A stretch of DNA of 64,000 bases from Pseudoprevotella muciniphila (lineage in GTDB: Bacteria > Bacteroidota > Bacteroidia > Bacteroidales > Bacteroidaceae): the NCBI RefSeq assembly GCF_003265305.2, contig NZ_CP033459.1, forward strand, positions 2,852,001 to 2,916,000, read 5' to 3'. Of the stretch, positions 45,701-52,887 are shown piece by piece; within the stretch, counting starts at the first letter, position 1, and the number at the start of each line of letters is the position of its first letter. Under the pieces are notes generated by a model, which worked only from the letters and a program-made list of their open reading frames with translations, did not search any database and was not told where the DNA came from. A program made the position numbers and the translations under genes.

Positions 45701-46185
45701 TAGCTCTTGAAGAAGAGGCTGGAGATTTGGGTACCAATACGTTCAAACCAGTTGATTTCCGCAACTACTCTGGTAATGCCATCATGACTGTACAGATTAT
45801 GAATGGCAAACAGCCGATGAGCAACACGGAATTAGGTATCTTTATCGATGACGAATGTCGTGCATCAGCTGTTACAGACAGCCGAGGTATTGCTTACCTA
45901 ACAATTCCTGGTGACGACTCAGCAAAGCTTACCTTCAAGATTGTGGTAGGAAATGACATCGCAGATGCAAACGAGACACTCACATACGAGAAGGATGCAG
46001 TCTATGGCTCTCCCAAGCATCCGTTCGTCATTGACATAAGCACTGTTACCGGCATTCTGTCGATGAATATTGACCTACTTGGCTCGAAGACAATCTTCGA
46101 TCTCCAAGGACGCCGTATCTCACCACAGAATGTAATTAAGAACAATATCTACATCATCGATGGACAAAAGTGCATCGTAAGATAA
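36748..46185 (+). CDS. Giant exported multidomain protein with MABP-like and LamG-like domains
   Basis: About 3,145 residues, exported and probably surface-attached. Residues count from a GTG at 36739; I prefer the ATG at 36748. A long basic lead precedes a signal peptide (LAFLLMLLIYSTGAFA). Residues about 61-228 hold three DLNKNAGG.FIYL units, the three-fold pattern of the MABP beta-prism. Then come an MBG-like segment (232-312), three FN3-like domains (315-625), and a carboxypeptidase-regulatory-like fold (from 630) into which a LamG-like domain is inserted (about 670-870). A second regulatory-like domain lies near 947-1040. Two more LamG-like domains lie near 2095-2270 and 2290-2470. Paired GWNWISL/GWNWVSY modules (about 2814-2960) and a tail (IFDLQGRR, NIYIIDGQK) like type IX sorting domains close it. 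Probably an adhesin or glycan-binding protein. Confidence 0.85.
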   Translation: MEKRSSFSSNACHARDGDRRARQSRWLEPLREKLWLGKRLAFLLMLLIYSTGAFAQAYITDLFIIGHDKESTANNLKDLKKKEGWTVINYDLNKNAGGWFIYLCYKVSDNANPETDYITDICASTKNNSKLVYDGRTYYKVPNSTPLAFDGDLNKNAGGEFIYLYYTKERKNLSSWGGSKRVMTGLTVSNNTSDHHVVWREGRSGACDLNQQAGGDYIYLHQKFATQTLKIKEHPTMAAPVYDGTNKTLVSKTASGNYGTMEYRVNGGSWTTNLPTAKNVGNYNVEYRLNASYANASEVTSKTVTLSPPVVQPSSFTAQFNQLYRKVELDWAVGNIPGNYKDYKWEIYRGNAKIATVGPEGPLSFDDTEFTNESNVTYSAYYVSNFWPSGTKNSNAVRTATVNTTRRVPVNITEAKSESDRIIFKWKSDGYPSGWGNKFNIYVDNEKSPIATITPNDNQEDFQWEHRTTDKHSDRKAFTDPVTGVPYVEEPLNGCTPHNYRIEGVIGSKKLNEATVNRKAIGNGTQFYSLDATKGVFPGTVKLSWRVNMQGSTDAKTYIVDRRRAEKETEPWVTLHRTSSSDEYVFYTDETPLPGQYYDYRVTVLDKCSDGSLIETAITDIGFAQTTGTVSGRVTYGSTGIAVAGVQVMVKKTGSMNEDSVQYRSMRFINDGGAVSWTYPEPTYAQEKLSRGDFSMQMWIKPEEFAQKWVARLNDKVALGFNESGKLIFSDGTNEYNFGLTLKRNKYNHVAMIRSGKNLTCYLIDANTDGTLLVRKNRQTLKNNVDTLNMIGAKRFELGNFKGYVDEFRLWTKSLTEDEIKENYDHMLVGNERNLETYWTFDEGLNTQFFDYSRDGSVYHQHHGRIGSSVQSSTDTPSELALKAKTDTDGNYIIQGIPFTGEGTTYAIEPKLGIHDFNPTQNLRYVSNNSLVHNQVDFTDISSFPVKGTVYYAGTDYPVEGVCFYVDGIICSKDGEVVYSNAAGEYEISVPIGEHFISVAKSGHVFTNAGRYPAASDTVRTTENFNSKITGLDFYDETLVNFTGRIVGGSIEGNKPVGFAQSKNNIGVTEFVLTPVNTLPNMNVVRTENEGVLSIDVNTNTVPIASATSHINSNSWRGANTDAKKLYIRTDSVTGEFSAMVPPLQYTVSKMTVVGNGAEVGPSVSIDLTNPNMVQSDTLYNEDGTEYELYEYNTMLKQTYHSSPSFIVKQQGRNDGSFGISEFTLEDELGRLEINDIYSVDDNGTVTYKYGAPLFIKEDSYTFEIEGFEEYTNADNDVKSHVPLKGNRVVVNNALSASQSVYVEDGNVNGVDVKAGEVADITSNELTLDDNGKTTYKWIAGLPNIAEPYTRTISINYDIEGRLLDWSGNGMTGIILGDLPTGNNFVTAGPDKLLMILRDPPGTNSSATWTSGESVTHSEIKGSTFSENFTTKFNHKFGFKNAVIVGTPATGTITEAEVADDLSVGVKVEASGESSNTNTYVTTITTDISTSGAPEYVGDNGDVFVGTATNIIFGKARNIGFQRDGSGVKLGLENIVTTGMKFGTAFTYTRYYIENVLFPNWEQMLTKFLNYAPTQSDIDSYENNSSEVKYFTTLKPTDADYGKSGTYTAKPPKFMLPGIVYEDSVKWVRTQIDNWKIYLKQNEEAKVKAFEKRDKYLKLNRSFDSGSSITYTLQKDESSKHTYEWNCAAGVVASNTFGFTLAGLGFDCTIENETLGGRHESTEDETANTTTFSYTLAEEGDDDAITVDIFDYDGYGPIFRTRGGQTCNPYEGEVVTKYYEPGTIIMEATMQIEVPKIAVDVPIMNDVPTGTAANYTLQLSNQSEIDEDVYYKLLIPDESNPNGANLMIDGKPVTDSRIIKIPAGQTVTKALQLKQTNTSILDYENIAVVLASQFQYDPTSTWEVISDTVYISAHFVPSSSDVKLAISNSLMNTETGSDLVLTFSNFDRNYHNLKAFRVQYKRPGTTDWIQLKEFVLNSKDKTNSNEMLPSTGANVALPLPMADYNDGNYTFRVVSVATYGPDEVYRYSEELSLVKDMMRPRPLGQPEPADGVLDIGEDLSVTFNENILKGELTKTANFKVTGVLNGAEIDHETALNLSGAENVATTDADIMLANKDFSIDAWINLKGGVGTLLSHGRGTKKLIVGINETNQLVVKIDNESYTSTRSIPTNKWAFLTMNITAGGMLTASVADDANETELFKNKEVNIYGGNGPLTVGNNISGAIHELLLWDEAHDISTALANRSKTKSPSTRHLIGYWKMNEGEGIVIRDYARNRHMTMPNETWYINNENKAVSLDGQHYVSINTADINAFPEDDGAIEFWVRGDKQDAVAQLLQLGEVGLWTNEQGELQFTIKGAYKEAAQMESIATSSGNILDNAWHHIAVNILRQGATAVYVDGKRCLTVNGANVGAISADKLMVGAKRTSVSPGIYSYDRPFKGEVDEIRVWNATLNADLLNKYRKVRLVGNEDGLVVYYPFEKRQLDSGNQLQTVGNDADLTGSGHTAQLLTLASKKSDINYTDEAPALRTKPIETNVSFNFVASDNKVVIELDEDPAVIEGCTINLTVRDLRDVNGNFSEPAIWSVFVNRKELAWKENVITAQHQVKDATTLTATVVNNGGQQQMWTLSGMPSWLTPSEEYGSTNPRSETIVTFSVNPATPIGKYEETIYLKGNDGIEIPLTLNFCVTGELPQWNLNPRDFETSMNVIGRVELLGMPLTDADDILAAFVGDECRGVAHLEYKDRYDGYYATINIYGNSGDENKPITFRAYDALTGNLYPAVEPDRNIKFEALTLIGKYADPVVFNLLDKIEQSTELKAGWNWISLNVKAEDMNTQTIFEKIATEVITIKSQNNGWLMYEDGEWAGSMTAALNNSQMYAVQMKNDCTLRVLGKGVNSSNTTITINPGWNWVSYYGRQVATVGDALAGMQPVDGDILKAQSGISYFDTYEWEGTIPMMEPGAGYMVKSATNNQRIYGYSAITGAKAPKLKIVALEEEAGDLGTNTFKPVDFRNYSGNAIMTVQIMNGKQPMSNTELGIFIDDECRASAVTDSRGIAYLTIPGDDSAKLTFKIVVGNDIADANETLTYEKDAVYGSPKHPFVIDISTVTGILSMNIDLLGSKTIFDLQGRRISPQNVIKNNIYIIDGQKCIVR

Positions 46186-46203
46186 GATATATTAAACAAA
46201 TAG

Positions 46204-46237
46204 GTTAGGCGCATCAAAAGGTGCGCCTAACTTTTTT
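46204..46237 (+). terminator. Rho-independent terminator of the giant gene
   Basis: GTTAGGCGCA (46204-46213), 8-base loop, TGCGCCTAAC (46222-46231), then six T. It starts 18 bases after the stop. Confidence 0.92.
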
Positions 46238-46909
46238 AAAAAGATACTAAACTAATGGTCAATTATTTGATAATTACATGGAGAATAAAAATCCTCTACA
46301 ATTGCCATGAATTACCCATATATTTTGAGCTAATAGTTTTTTAGACGTTTTCTACGCACAGCGTCTTGTATTTGGAATAAATCCTAAGGTTTTCTTTTCA
46401 TCGTTGCCAATGCGTCCTGTAAGGGCAAATGCAATGACCTATATTTTTATAACAGCAAAAATAAAAGTTAATTCATGATAATTCATGGAGAACAAATGTT
46501 TTTCAAACGAACAAGTTCGATGACATGATTAAATATGAATGCGTTTTAGTTATATACAAATAGTTAATAATCCACTATAGAAACTTTCAAACAAAGACCT
46601 AAGAAGGCACGTAGTTTCCATTTTGTATTATTATGGAAAATCTGTCCTCTTTCCCTACATTTGTGATGTTATATATCATCAACATACCATAAAATTATTT
46701 TTAGTCTGTCGTACCACAGCACCATAAGCAGTGATAATTGCTTTTGGAAAGCGGTAATGCATGGGTATGCGTGTGTCATCAAAACTCATTGAAGCATTGC
46801 TATATGCTATGAAAGCGGATAGGGAGCTAATATTTATTATTTGTAGACCTTCCAATAAATTTTGTAATATAATGTATTGTTTTTTAAGATTTGGTAATCT
46901 TTCTTGTCA
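46238..46909. other. Intergenic region between convergent genes, no gene seen
   Basis: About 670 AT-rich bases. It includes AATTCATGATAATTCATGG and a segment around 46417-46450 (GTCCTGTAAGGGCAAATGCA) that look like degenerate dispersed repeats of the kind common in Bacteroidales spacers; I could not delimit them. No open frame with codon structure, RNA gene or clear promoter was found. Confidence 0.5.
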
Positions 46910-48355
46910 TTAATCAATCTCAATGCTATTGAGCAATTCTGTTTTTCCATCGTCAATGAGTTTGATGATAAGCTCACCAAAAAGTGTGTTCTGCCAGGCA
47001 AACCAGTCACGGGTGTATTTCGTGGCATCGTCTTTGTTGAACGACTCGTGTATAAATCCTGTACCGGCATCGGTGGTCATGAGCATTTCTATGCAGTGCT
47101 TGATTTCGGCATCATCGGTGGCGGTAAATGCCTTCATCATAATCGACATAGGCCACGGCATGTCGTAACCCACGTGCGGTCCGCCGATACCTTCTCCAGC
47201 CTTTCCCTTGAAGAAGTATGGATTGTCTTCGCTCCAAACGAAGTGCCTCGTGTTGCGGTAAACAGGGTCGTCTGCTGGAACATCTCCCAGATACGCCATA
47301 GCAAGCAGCGAAGGCACATTGGCATCGTCCATGAGAAGTTGATTACCGAATCCATCTACTTCATAAGCATAGATTGGGCCATACTTTGGATGTTGGTAAA
47401 CGGCATACTTCTTGAGCGCATTTTCAACTTCATCAGCGAGTGTGTTGCATTCTTCAGCCAACTCTGTGCTATGATTTACCTTTGTCAGAATTTCTGCAGC
47501 GTGCCGCAGTTGGGTTACTGCCATGAAATTGGAAGGCACAAGGAACAGAAATGTTGTAGCATCATCGCTCGGACGGAAAGCGGATGCAATGAGTCCAACA
47601 GGCTTTGTAGGTGCGCCCCAACCGCCATTGTTCATCGTGTCGAGTTGTCGGTCAGTAACGCGCAGGAAACTATAGTTGCCGCGTCCGTCTTTGCGCTGCT
47701 GGTCGCGGAATGTATCAAGTATGTTCCTTATGGCATCAAGCCAAGATGCGCCAAAAACAGAAGTGTCGCCTGTAACTTTCCAATATTCGTAGGCAAGACG
47801 TATCACGTAGCATGGAGAATCGATTTCCCATTTGCGTTCGTGAAGCATCGGAGTCATCTTTGTGTTGTCGCTCATCCATCCACCATTGGGATTGGGCTCG
47901 CGATTGAAAGCGTTGGCGTAAGGATCGATATTGATGCACTTGAACTGTCGCAGCAACACACCAGCCAGCATCTTGCGCAGATGCGCATCATTTTTGGCGA
48001 GTTTCACGTAGGGAAATACCTGTGCGCCTGAATCGCGTAGCCACATGGCAGGAATGTCGCCCGTATAGACGAACGTGTCAGGCAGTCCGTCAGTATCCTT
48101 TTCGTCAAAATGTACTGTGGTGTCGAGTGTGTTTGGGAAGCAGTTTACAAACATCCAAGCCAGACGCTTGTTCGTAAGCAGACCAACGACCTCTCTGATT
48201 TTTGCTTCTACGGCTTCGCTGCTGAAAAGTCGGTTTTCCAGTGCAGGGCGGTTGTTAACGCGAAGCACATCAGCCTTTTCTGCAGGAATTACTGTTTGTG
48301 CAGAAAGCATAATTGCAACCGTAGCAAATACTAATGTGAATATCAATTTTTTCAT
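46910..48355 (-). CDS. GH125 exo-alpha-1,6-mannosidase-like protein
   Basis: A 481-residue exported glycoside hydrolase with a signal peptide (MKKLIFTLVFATVAIMLSAQ). The family 125 signature is clear: YTGDIPAMWLRDSGAQV, RDQQRKDGRGNYSFLRVTDR, a GWGAPTKPVGL segment, and YDMPWPMSIMMKAFTA near the C-terminus. GH125 enzymes fold as an (alpha/alpha)6 barrel and invert configuration while removing non-reducing alpha-1,6-mannose, as from host N-glycans or yeast mannan. In Bacteroidales they usually sit with GH92 or other mannan genes; none is near here, so it probably works as a stand-alone periplasmic enzyme. The small peptide gene and the TonB-type barrel lie upstream on the same strand, with no sign of shared function. 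Confidence 0.93.
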   Translation of the reverse strand: MKKLIFTLVFATVAIMLSAQTVIPAEKADVLRVNNRPALENRLFSSEAVEAKIREVVGLLTNKRLAWMFVNCFPNTLDTTVHFDEKDTDGLPDTFVYTGDIPAMWLRDSGAQVFPYVKLAKNDAHLRKMLAGVLLRQFKCINIDPYANAFNREPNPNGGWMSDNTKMTPMLHERKWEIDSPCYVIRLAYEYWKVTGDTSVFGASWLDAIRNILDTFRDQQRKDGRGNYSFLRVTDRQLDTMNNGGWGAPTKPVGLIASAFRPSDDATTFLFLVPSNFMAVTQLRHAAEILTKVNHSTELAEECNTLADEVENALKKYAVYQHPKYGPIYAYEVDGFGNQLLMDDANVPSLLAMAYLGDVPADDPVYRNTRHFVWSEDNPYFFKGKAGEGIGGPHVGYDMPWPMSIMMKAFTATDDAEIKHCIEMLMTTDAGTGFIHESFNKDDATKYTRDWFAWQNTLFGELIIKLIDDGKTELLNSIEID

Positions 48356-48423
48356 GAACCAACTATTTATTCTTGCTTATATTTACTAATAGCAAATTTT
48401 TACAGTTTACGTTTTGCATTTCC

Positions 48424-48564
48424 TTATATAAATGCGAAGACAGCACCACTTCCAGAACCTATTAGACTGGGGTCATTATCGGACCCTAAATCATCAGAGC
48501 CTAAAGAAAGTCTTAAAGCGTTACTACCACTGAAAATGTGAAGCATCTTAAGTTTTGAAAGCAT
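48424..48564 (-). CDS. Candidate 46-residue Gly/Ser/Asp-rich peptide
   Basis: A short open frame on the minus strand with an ATG at 48564 and TAA at 48424-48426. The product starts MLSKLKMLHIFSGSNALRLS and ends in IGSGSGAVFAFI. The N-terminal half is basic and amphipathic; the C-terminal half is rich in Gly, Ser and Asp and ends in a hydrophobic tail. No Cys is present. It lies 59 bases downstream of the TonB-type barrel gene, on the same strand and before GH125. I recognise no family. It resembles in general shape a small secreted or processed peptide, but it could also be chance: there is no clear ribosome-binding site. Confidence 0.35.
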   Translation of the reverse strand: MLSKLKMLHIFSGSNALRLSLGSDDLGSDNDPSLIGSGSGAVFAFI

Positions 48565-48623
48565 TTCTATGAAGGATGTGTCATTTTCATTTTAAAATGA
48601 TTTATAATTAAACATCAATAGCA

Positions 48624-50708
48624 TTATTCATGCCCTATCAAATTTCTGCCTTGTTTGGTCTCATCATCGTAAATTCCAGAATCTGTCAATATTCTTGTTT
48701 TCTTTCCTTTATGTATCTGATAGGAAAGTCGCAAAAAGAACATATTATCATACGTCTTTAGATTAAGGCTCTGTTTTGTTTTATAAAAACCAGCATCAAC
48801 TTGCTCATGTTGCCATGAGCTTAGTCCCCAATGAATTGGTAATGCATAAATAAATTGCCCACGTAACCTACCTTTCAACCAAACCTTCTGAATTGTGAGA
48901 TTGCAAAGATCCTGCCCTGTCTCTTTTATGCCTTGCAGTAGACACATGGATTGTTTGTCTTTACTATATTCCAATGAAACAGAAAATGCCTTTTTTTCAT
49001 TATAATAATTCAGGACAGCATTACCAATAAATCTGGTTTTGCTTTTTTTGTGGAAATTATTATTGCTTACTGAATTATGACAAAAACCAATGCCAGCTTC
49101 CAAATTAAATTTTGAGGATAAATCCAAAGAATAAGACAGTATGGTAGAGTTACTGAAAAAACGAGCATTTTCGTACGACAGAATATAATTTCCATTACTA
49201 TTTTGATAATAGTAATTACTTATTCCATTTCTATTGTATTCTATCTCCGAATGTAAAGCTATATCGTGAAAAGCTATAGTTCCTGAAAATTGATGCAATG
49301 AAGTTTGTGCCTTGAGATTTGGATTTCCCTGATGTGTAATTACTCTGTCTGTTTTGTAAGTTGCTTCTGACAACTGATATAGTTTTGGGTAATTGGGGGT
49401 ATTAACATATCCGAAGTCAAACTTCAAGTTCTCATTAGGTGAAGTGAAATTTAATTTTATTGTCGGTTGAAAGTTAAATCTTTTCTCATTCGCTGAATGG
49501 ATACCTATCCCGGCCAATCCAACCCTCAAACACCAGGAATCAGAAGGATTATATGTTCCGAACGCATAAATATTATAACGGTTGCTATGTATTTTTGCAG
49601 ATATCAGACTCTGTGATGTCTTGTAGAAATTAGAAATATAGGTTGCACCAAACTCCAGTTTGCACTTTTTGATTCCGGTATATTGAGTATTTAATTTGCT
49701 GAAAGAATATTTTTTACTCTGCTCATAAACGGATGTAGTCCCATCAGCACAATTCATGTTGTCTTTAAAAACATAATTAAGTCCTGAATAAACTCCAAGT
49801 GACCAGTTATCAAAGAATTTTGTTTTATAACCTAAACTTATTTTTATATTGTGTTCCTTAGTGTCTGATTCTATATCTTCAAGAATCCCAATGTCATCAC
49901 CATTATCATTCTTAAAATAATTGACGGTTTTCTCTCTATATTTAAAAGGATTATATAATGCATTGAATGAAATAATGTTATTATTATTTATCCTGTAGTC
50001 TGCCGCAATACGATATGCGAATTCATTCCGTGTTGTTAACTGGTTTGGATTACTTGGAGAATAATCAAGTGACTTCATTATCTTATTGTCGTATTCCTTT
50101 ACAGCAAGAACTGGATAATTCCAATCAAATCGCCCATACACAGCAGTTGCATTAACATCCCATCTGCTACTACGATATTGCATACTCAAAGAAGGCTGTT
50201 CACATGCCACAATATCTTTGCCGTTATTTCCTGTAGGAGACATAATCAAAAAATTGCGAGCGAACAAATCAAACCCATGATAGTCCTCCTTTAATATTAT
50301 ATTAACAACATAGCGAACCCCTTCTACAAGATGCAGACCATCAACTTGATTAATGATTTCAACCCCTTTAATAGCATTAACAGGTATATTTTTGATTTCT
50401 TCAGAACTCTTATCCAATCCATTGATTTGAAATGCAATGCCAGACGTTCCATTTATCTTAATCTGCTCATTTATTGGATTATAACGCACTGAAGGAAATT
50501 CCTTGAGCATGCTTAATGCATTAAAATGCTTATTCCGAATCTTATTCGTAACAATCAAATAAGAACCTGTATTTCGTTGTTGAATTCTTTTCGTTGTAAC
50601 CTCTACAATTTCTAAGGTATCAACAGTTGACGAAAGACTATCTTGAGCATATAGACTCTTTGACATTAAAAGACTAACAATCAAGACTAATGATTTAAGA
50701 ATATTCAT
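48624..50708 (-). CDS. TonB-dependent-receptor-like outer-membrane barrel
   Basis: A 694-residue outer-membrane protein with a signal peptide (ILKSLVLIVSLLMSKSLYAQ). A plug-like domain (about residues 60-150, SMLKEFPSVRYNPINEQIKI and INGLDKSSEEIKNIPVNAIK, then VVNIIL) is followed by a long run of beta strands ending in LRLSYQIHKGKK. This is the short outer-membrane beta-barrel group, lacking the N-terminal carboxypeptidase-like domain of SusC proteins. No SusD partner is adjacent, so glycan import of the SusCD type is unlikely; peptide or metal-chelate uptake is possible. The gene is noticeably more AT-rich than its neighbours, with AAT, ATA and AAA codons, suggesting transfer. A possible 46-residue peptide gene lies just downstream. 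Confidence 0.85.
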   Translation of the reverse strand: MNILKSLVLIVSLLMSKSLYAQDSLSSTVDTLEIVEVTTKRIQQRNTGSYLIVTNKIRNKHFNALSMLKEFPSVRYNPINEQIKINGTSGIAFQINGLDKSSEEIKNIPVNAIKGVEIINQVDGLHLVEGVRYVVNIILKEDYHGFDLFARNFLIMSPTGNNGKDIVACEQPSLSMQYRSSRWDVNATAVYGRFDWNYPVLAVKEYDNKIMKSLDYSPSNPNQLTTRNEFAYRIAADYRINNNNIISFNALYNPFKYREKTVNYFKNDNGDDIGILEDIESDTKEHNIKISLGYKTKFFDNWSLGVYSGLNYVFKDNMNCADGTTSVYEQSKKYSFSKLNTQYTGIKKCKLEFGATYISNFYKTSQSLISAKIHSNRYNIYAFGTYNPSDSWCLRVGLAGIGIHSANEKRFNFQPTIKLNFTSPNENLKFDFGYVNTPNYPKLYQLSEATYKTDRVITHQGNPNLKAQTSLHQFSGTIAFHDIALHSEIEYNRNGISNYYYQNSNGNYILSYENARFFSNSTILSYSLDLSSKFNLEAGIGFCHNSVSNNNFHKKSKTRFIGNAVLNYYNEKKAFSVSLEYSKDKQSMCLLQGIKETGQDLCNLTIQKVWLKGRLRGQFIYALPIHWGLSSWQHEQVDAGFYKTKQSLNLKTYDNMFFLRLSYQIHKGKKTRILTDSGIYDDETKQGRNLIGHE

Positions 50709-50774
50709 AATAGTTCCTTAATTAAAAGATTTACATAGCCTAAGATAACTAGTTTAAAATATAAAATCAAGAAC

Positions 50775-51416
50775 TTACAAATATGGATTGTACATCTTTT
50801 CATAAGCGATTGTCGTTTCACCGCCATGGCCAGGAAGCACGCGTGTATTCTCCGGCAATGTCATGATTTTTTCCGATAGGCTTTTTATGAGTGTTTCGTA
50901 GTTACCCCCGGGTAGGTCTGTTCGTCCTATACTCCCTTGAAAAACAGAATCTCCGCTCAGCAATACGCTATCGGTTGCATCGTAGAAACATACCCCGCCT
51001 GGCGTGTGACCGGGTGTGGCGATGACCTGCAGGGTAGTGTTGCCAAAACTCAGAATGTCGCCTTTGCGAAATGTACCTTTCAGTGGCGGCAAGTCAAGAG
51101 GAATGTCGCGGTGCATGAAGAGACGCACCTGTTCTTTCCCAGCTTGATAATTCAGAACATCATCTTCACCAATTTCCGGACCTATGCCATAACGGTCGTA
51201 AATATGCTGTGCGCCAAAGATATGGTCGAAATGGCCGTGTGTCAGCAGCAAGCGTTCCACTTGCAGTTCGTTCTCGATGATGAAACTGTCTATTGCTGCT
51301 TTTTCTTCTTCGAAGAATGCACCGCAGTCCACGATAGCGGCTTTTTTTGTCTCGTCCCATAACAAGTAGGTGTTTTCACCTAATGGGTTTACAATAAATG
51401 TCTTTATATTCAGCAT
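50775..51416 (-). CDS. Metallo-beta-lactamase-fold hydrolase (glyoxalase II-like)
   Basis: A 213-residue cytoplasmic hydrolase of the MBL fold. The metal-binding motif THGHFDH is at residues 59-65, and later ligands lie in TPGHTPGGVCFY, LSGDSVFQ and PGHGGETT. The length and the compact form match the YcbL/glyoxalase II-like group, which often cleave thioesters such as S-lactoylglutathione or unknown small molecules. Bacteroidales lack glutathione in most cases, so the natural substrate is unclear. It lies 12 bases downstream of rsmG, so the two are cotranscribed. No signal peptide. Confidence 0.9.
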   Translation of the reverse strand: MLNIKTFIVNPLGENTYLLWDETKKAAIVDCGAFFEEEKAAIDSFIIENELQVERLLLTHGHFDHIFGAQHIYDRYGIGPEIGEDDVLNYQAGKEQVRLFMHRDIPLDLPPLKGTFRKGDILSFGNTTLQVIATPGHTPGGVCFYDATDSVLLSGDSVFQGSIGRTDLPGGNYETLIKSLSEKIMTLPENTRVLPGHGGETTIAYEKMYNPYL

Positions 51417-51428
51417 AATATATCGTTT

Positions 51429-52055
51429 TTATACATGAATATATACCACTTTTTTAGTCTCGTAGTATTCGTCATCGAAGAAGTCGCTCAAATTCCATGT
51501 TTCGCAACTTTTTTTGAAAGGTTCTAATTCGCCATGCAAATCGCCGCCTTTCAAACAGACAATGCCATTTGGTATAGAATTTTTTTGCTTTTTACTGATG
51601 TTTTTTCGCACCAATTTGGCAAGTTCCGACAGGTTCATTACGGCACGGCTGACCACGAAGTCGAACGTTTCTTTTTCTTCGATGGCGTTACGGTGTGCCA
51701 ATGTGACATTTTTCAGTCCTATACCTTCGCATACGGCAGTAGCCACTTTAATTTTCTTACCAATGCTATCTATTAGATGGAAGTGAGTTTCAGGAAAAAG
51801 AATAGCAAGCGGTATGCCTGGCAATCCGCCACCTGTGCCAACGTCCATTACGTTGGTGCCAGGACGGAAACACAAAACCTTCGCAATACCCAGACTATGC
51901 AAGATATGGTGTTCATAAAGGTTATCAATGTCTTTACGAGAAATGACGTTGATTTTGGCATTCCATTCGCGATAGAGTCCATCCAAAGCCTCAAACTGTT
52001 CGCGTTGAATGTCTGATAAGTTAGGAAAGTATTTGTAGATAGTTTGTACTGCCAT
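51429..52055 (-). CDS. rsmG: 16S rRNA (guanine-N7)-methyltransferase
   Basis: A 208-residue SAM-dependent enzyme that methylates G527 (E. coli numbering) at N7 in the 530 loop of 16S rRNA. The SAM-binding motif is MDVGTGGGLPGIPLAI, and the region before it, HHILHSLGIAKVL, is typical. VSRAVMNLSELAKLV is the family motif IV region. Loss of the gene confers low-level streptomycin resistance in several bacteria. It sits directly after the PP2C-like gene (4-base gap) and before the MBL hydrolase, suggesting one transcript from the YgiQ gene onward. Confidence 0.95.
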   Translation of the reverse strand: MAVQTIYKYFPNLSDIQREQFEALDGLYREWNAKINVISRKDIDNLYEHHILHSLGIAKVLCFRPGTNVMDVGTGGGLPGIPLAILFPETHFHLIDSIGKKIKVATAVCEGIGLKNVTLAHRNAIEEKETFDFVVSRAVMNLSELAKLVRKNISKKQKNSIPNGIVCLKGGDLHGELEPFKKSCETWNLSDFFDDEYYETKKVVYIHV

Positions 52056-52059
52056 AAGT

Positions 52060-52887
52060 TTATTTAATTTCTATTTTTAAGTAGGTTCTGTCATCATAAG
52101 AATCAGCACCTGCCATCACACCTTTTGTGCATCTGTTTTCACTATAGCAAAGTAAGTCGGTTTTTAACAGGCGTTGTAATTCTTTTTCGGTAGCATCCAG
52201 TGTGTCACAGACTACAGGATAGCCGTCGGATGCTAAAACGACTTCATGGATATGGGGTGGCACATGAATTGTCTTTATCATTCCTTCGTCAATAGGGAAC
52301 CCATCGATTACCGCATAAAGGAAAGGATTGTCGCCTTTACTGTTTTGAAAATTACATTGGTCTTTAAGCGCATCGAGTATGAAGGCCCTGCCAAGATCCT
52401 TTAGTTGTAAATCTTCTATAGTGTGTCCATGTCGTAGTAAATACTCTATCGCATCACAACGGATGTCGGCAAGAATGCGGTCCACTAACTTCTCATTGGT
52501 GTAGGTCTGCCCGCCAAACCGACATTGGCAGTCGCCAATAAACCATATTTCACGACGTCTTTTGCTGAAAATCACAGCACTGCATGTAAATCTGTTTTCT
52601 GCCTTCGCAATGGCGTTTTCAAGCAAATCATTTTCTATGTAAAGTTGCCTAATGTCGTTTGTAAGTTTATTAGCGGCTTCCGCTGACGTGATGTTTGCGT
52701 CTAAATGTTGTATGCTCTCACAGACAATCTCCATTGCGACACGGCCCGACGACTTACCACCGAGCAAGAGTGTGCCTTTCGAAGTGGAGCCATCCACTAC
52801 GGCAGCAAAATCATTTGTCACCGCGATTCCGTCCTCTGTTGTGGTTTGTGGACTTTTTGCGGCCTGAAAACTTTCTTTGATGGTCAT
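52060..52887 (-). CDS. PP2C-like protein phosphatase
   Basis: A 275-residue PPM/PP2C-fold protein. The metal-binding motifs are TTEDGIAVTNDFAAVVDGST near the start, IWFIGDCQCRF in the middle, VVLASDGYP and the final DDRTYL. PP2C phosphatases remove phosphate from Ser/Thr and need Mn or Mg. I chose the ATG at 52887 (MTIKESF); another ATG at 52923 and a TTG at 52950 lie farther upstream. Even with the shortest choice, the gene overlaps the end of the YgiQ gene by 77 bases in another frame. No kinase gene is in sight, so its target is unknown. Confidence 0.8.
   Translation of the reverse strand: MTIKESFQAAKSPQTTTEDGIAVTNDFAAVVDGSTSKGTLLLGGKSSGRVAMEIVCESIQHLDANITSAEAANKLTNDIRQLYIENDLLENAIAKAENRFTCSAVIFSKRRREIWFIGDCQCRFGGQTYTNEKLVDRILADIRCDAIEYLLRHGHTIEDLQLKDLGRAFILDALKDQCNFQNSKGDNPFLYAVIDGFPIDEGMIKTIHVPPHIHEVVLASDGYPVVCDTLDATEKELQRLLKTDLLCYSENRCTKGVMAGADSYDDRTYLKIEIK

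Noticed and set aside
46904-48031. A 375-codon plus-strand frame opposite the GH125 gene
   Set aside because: The minus strand encodes a complete GH125 enzyme with signal peptide and motifs; the opposite frame is a shadow.
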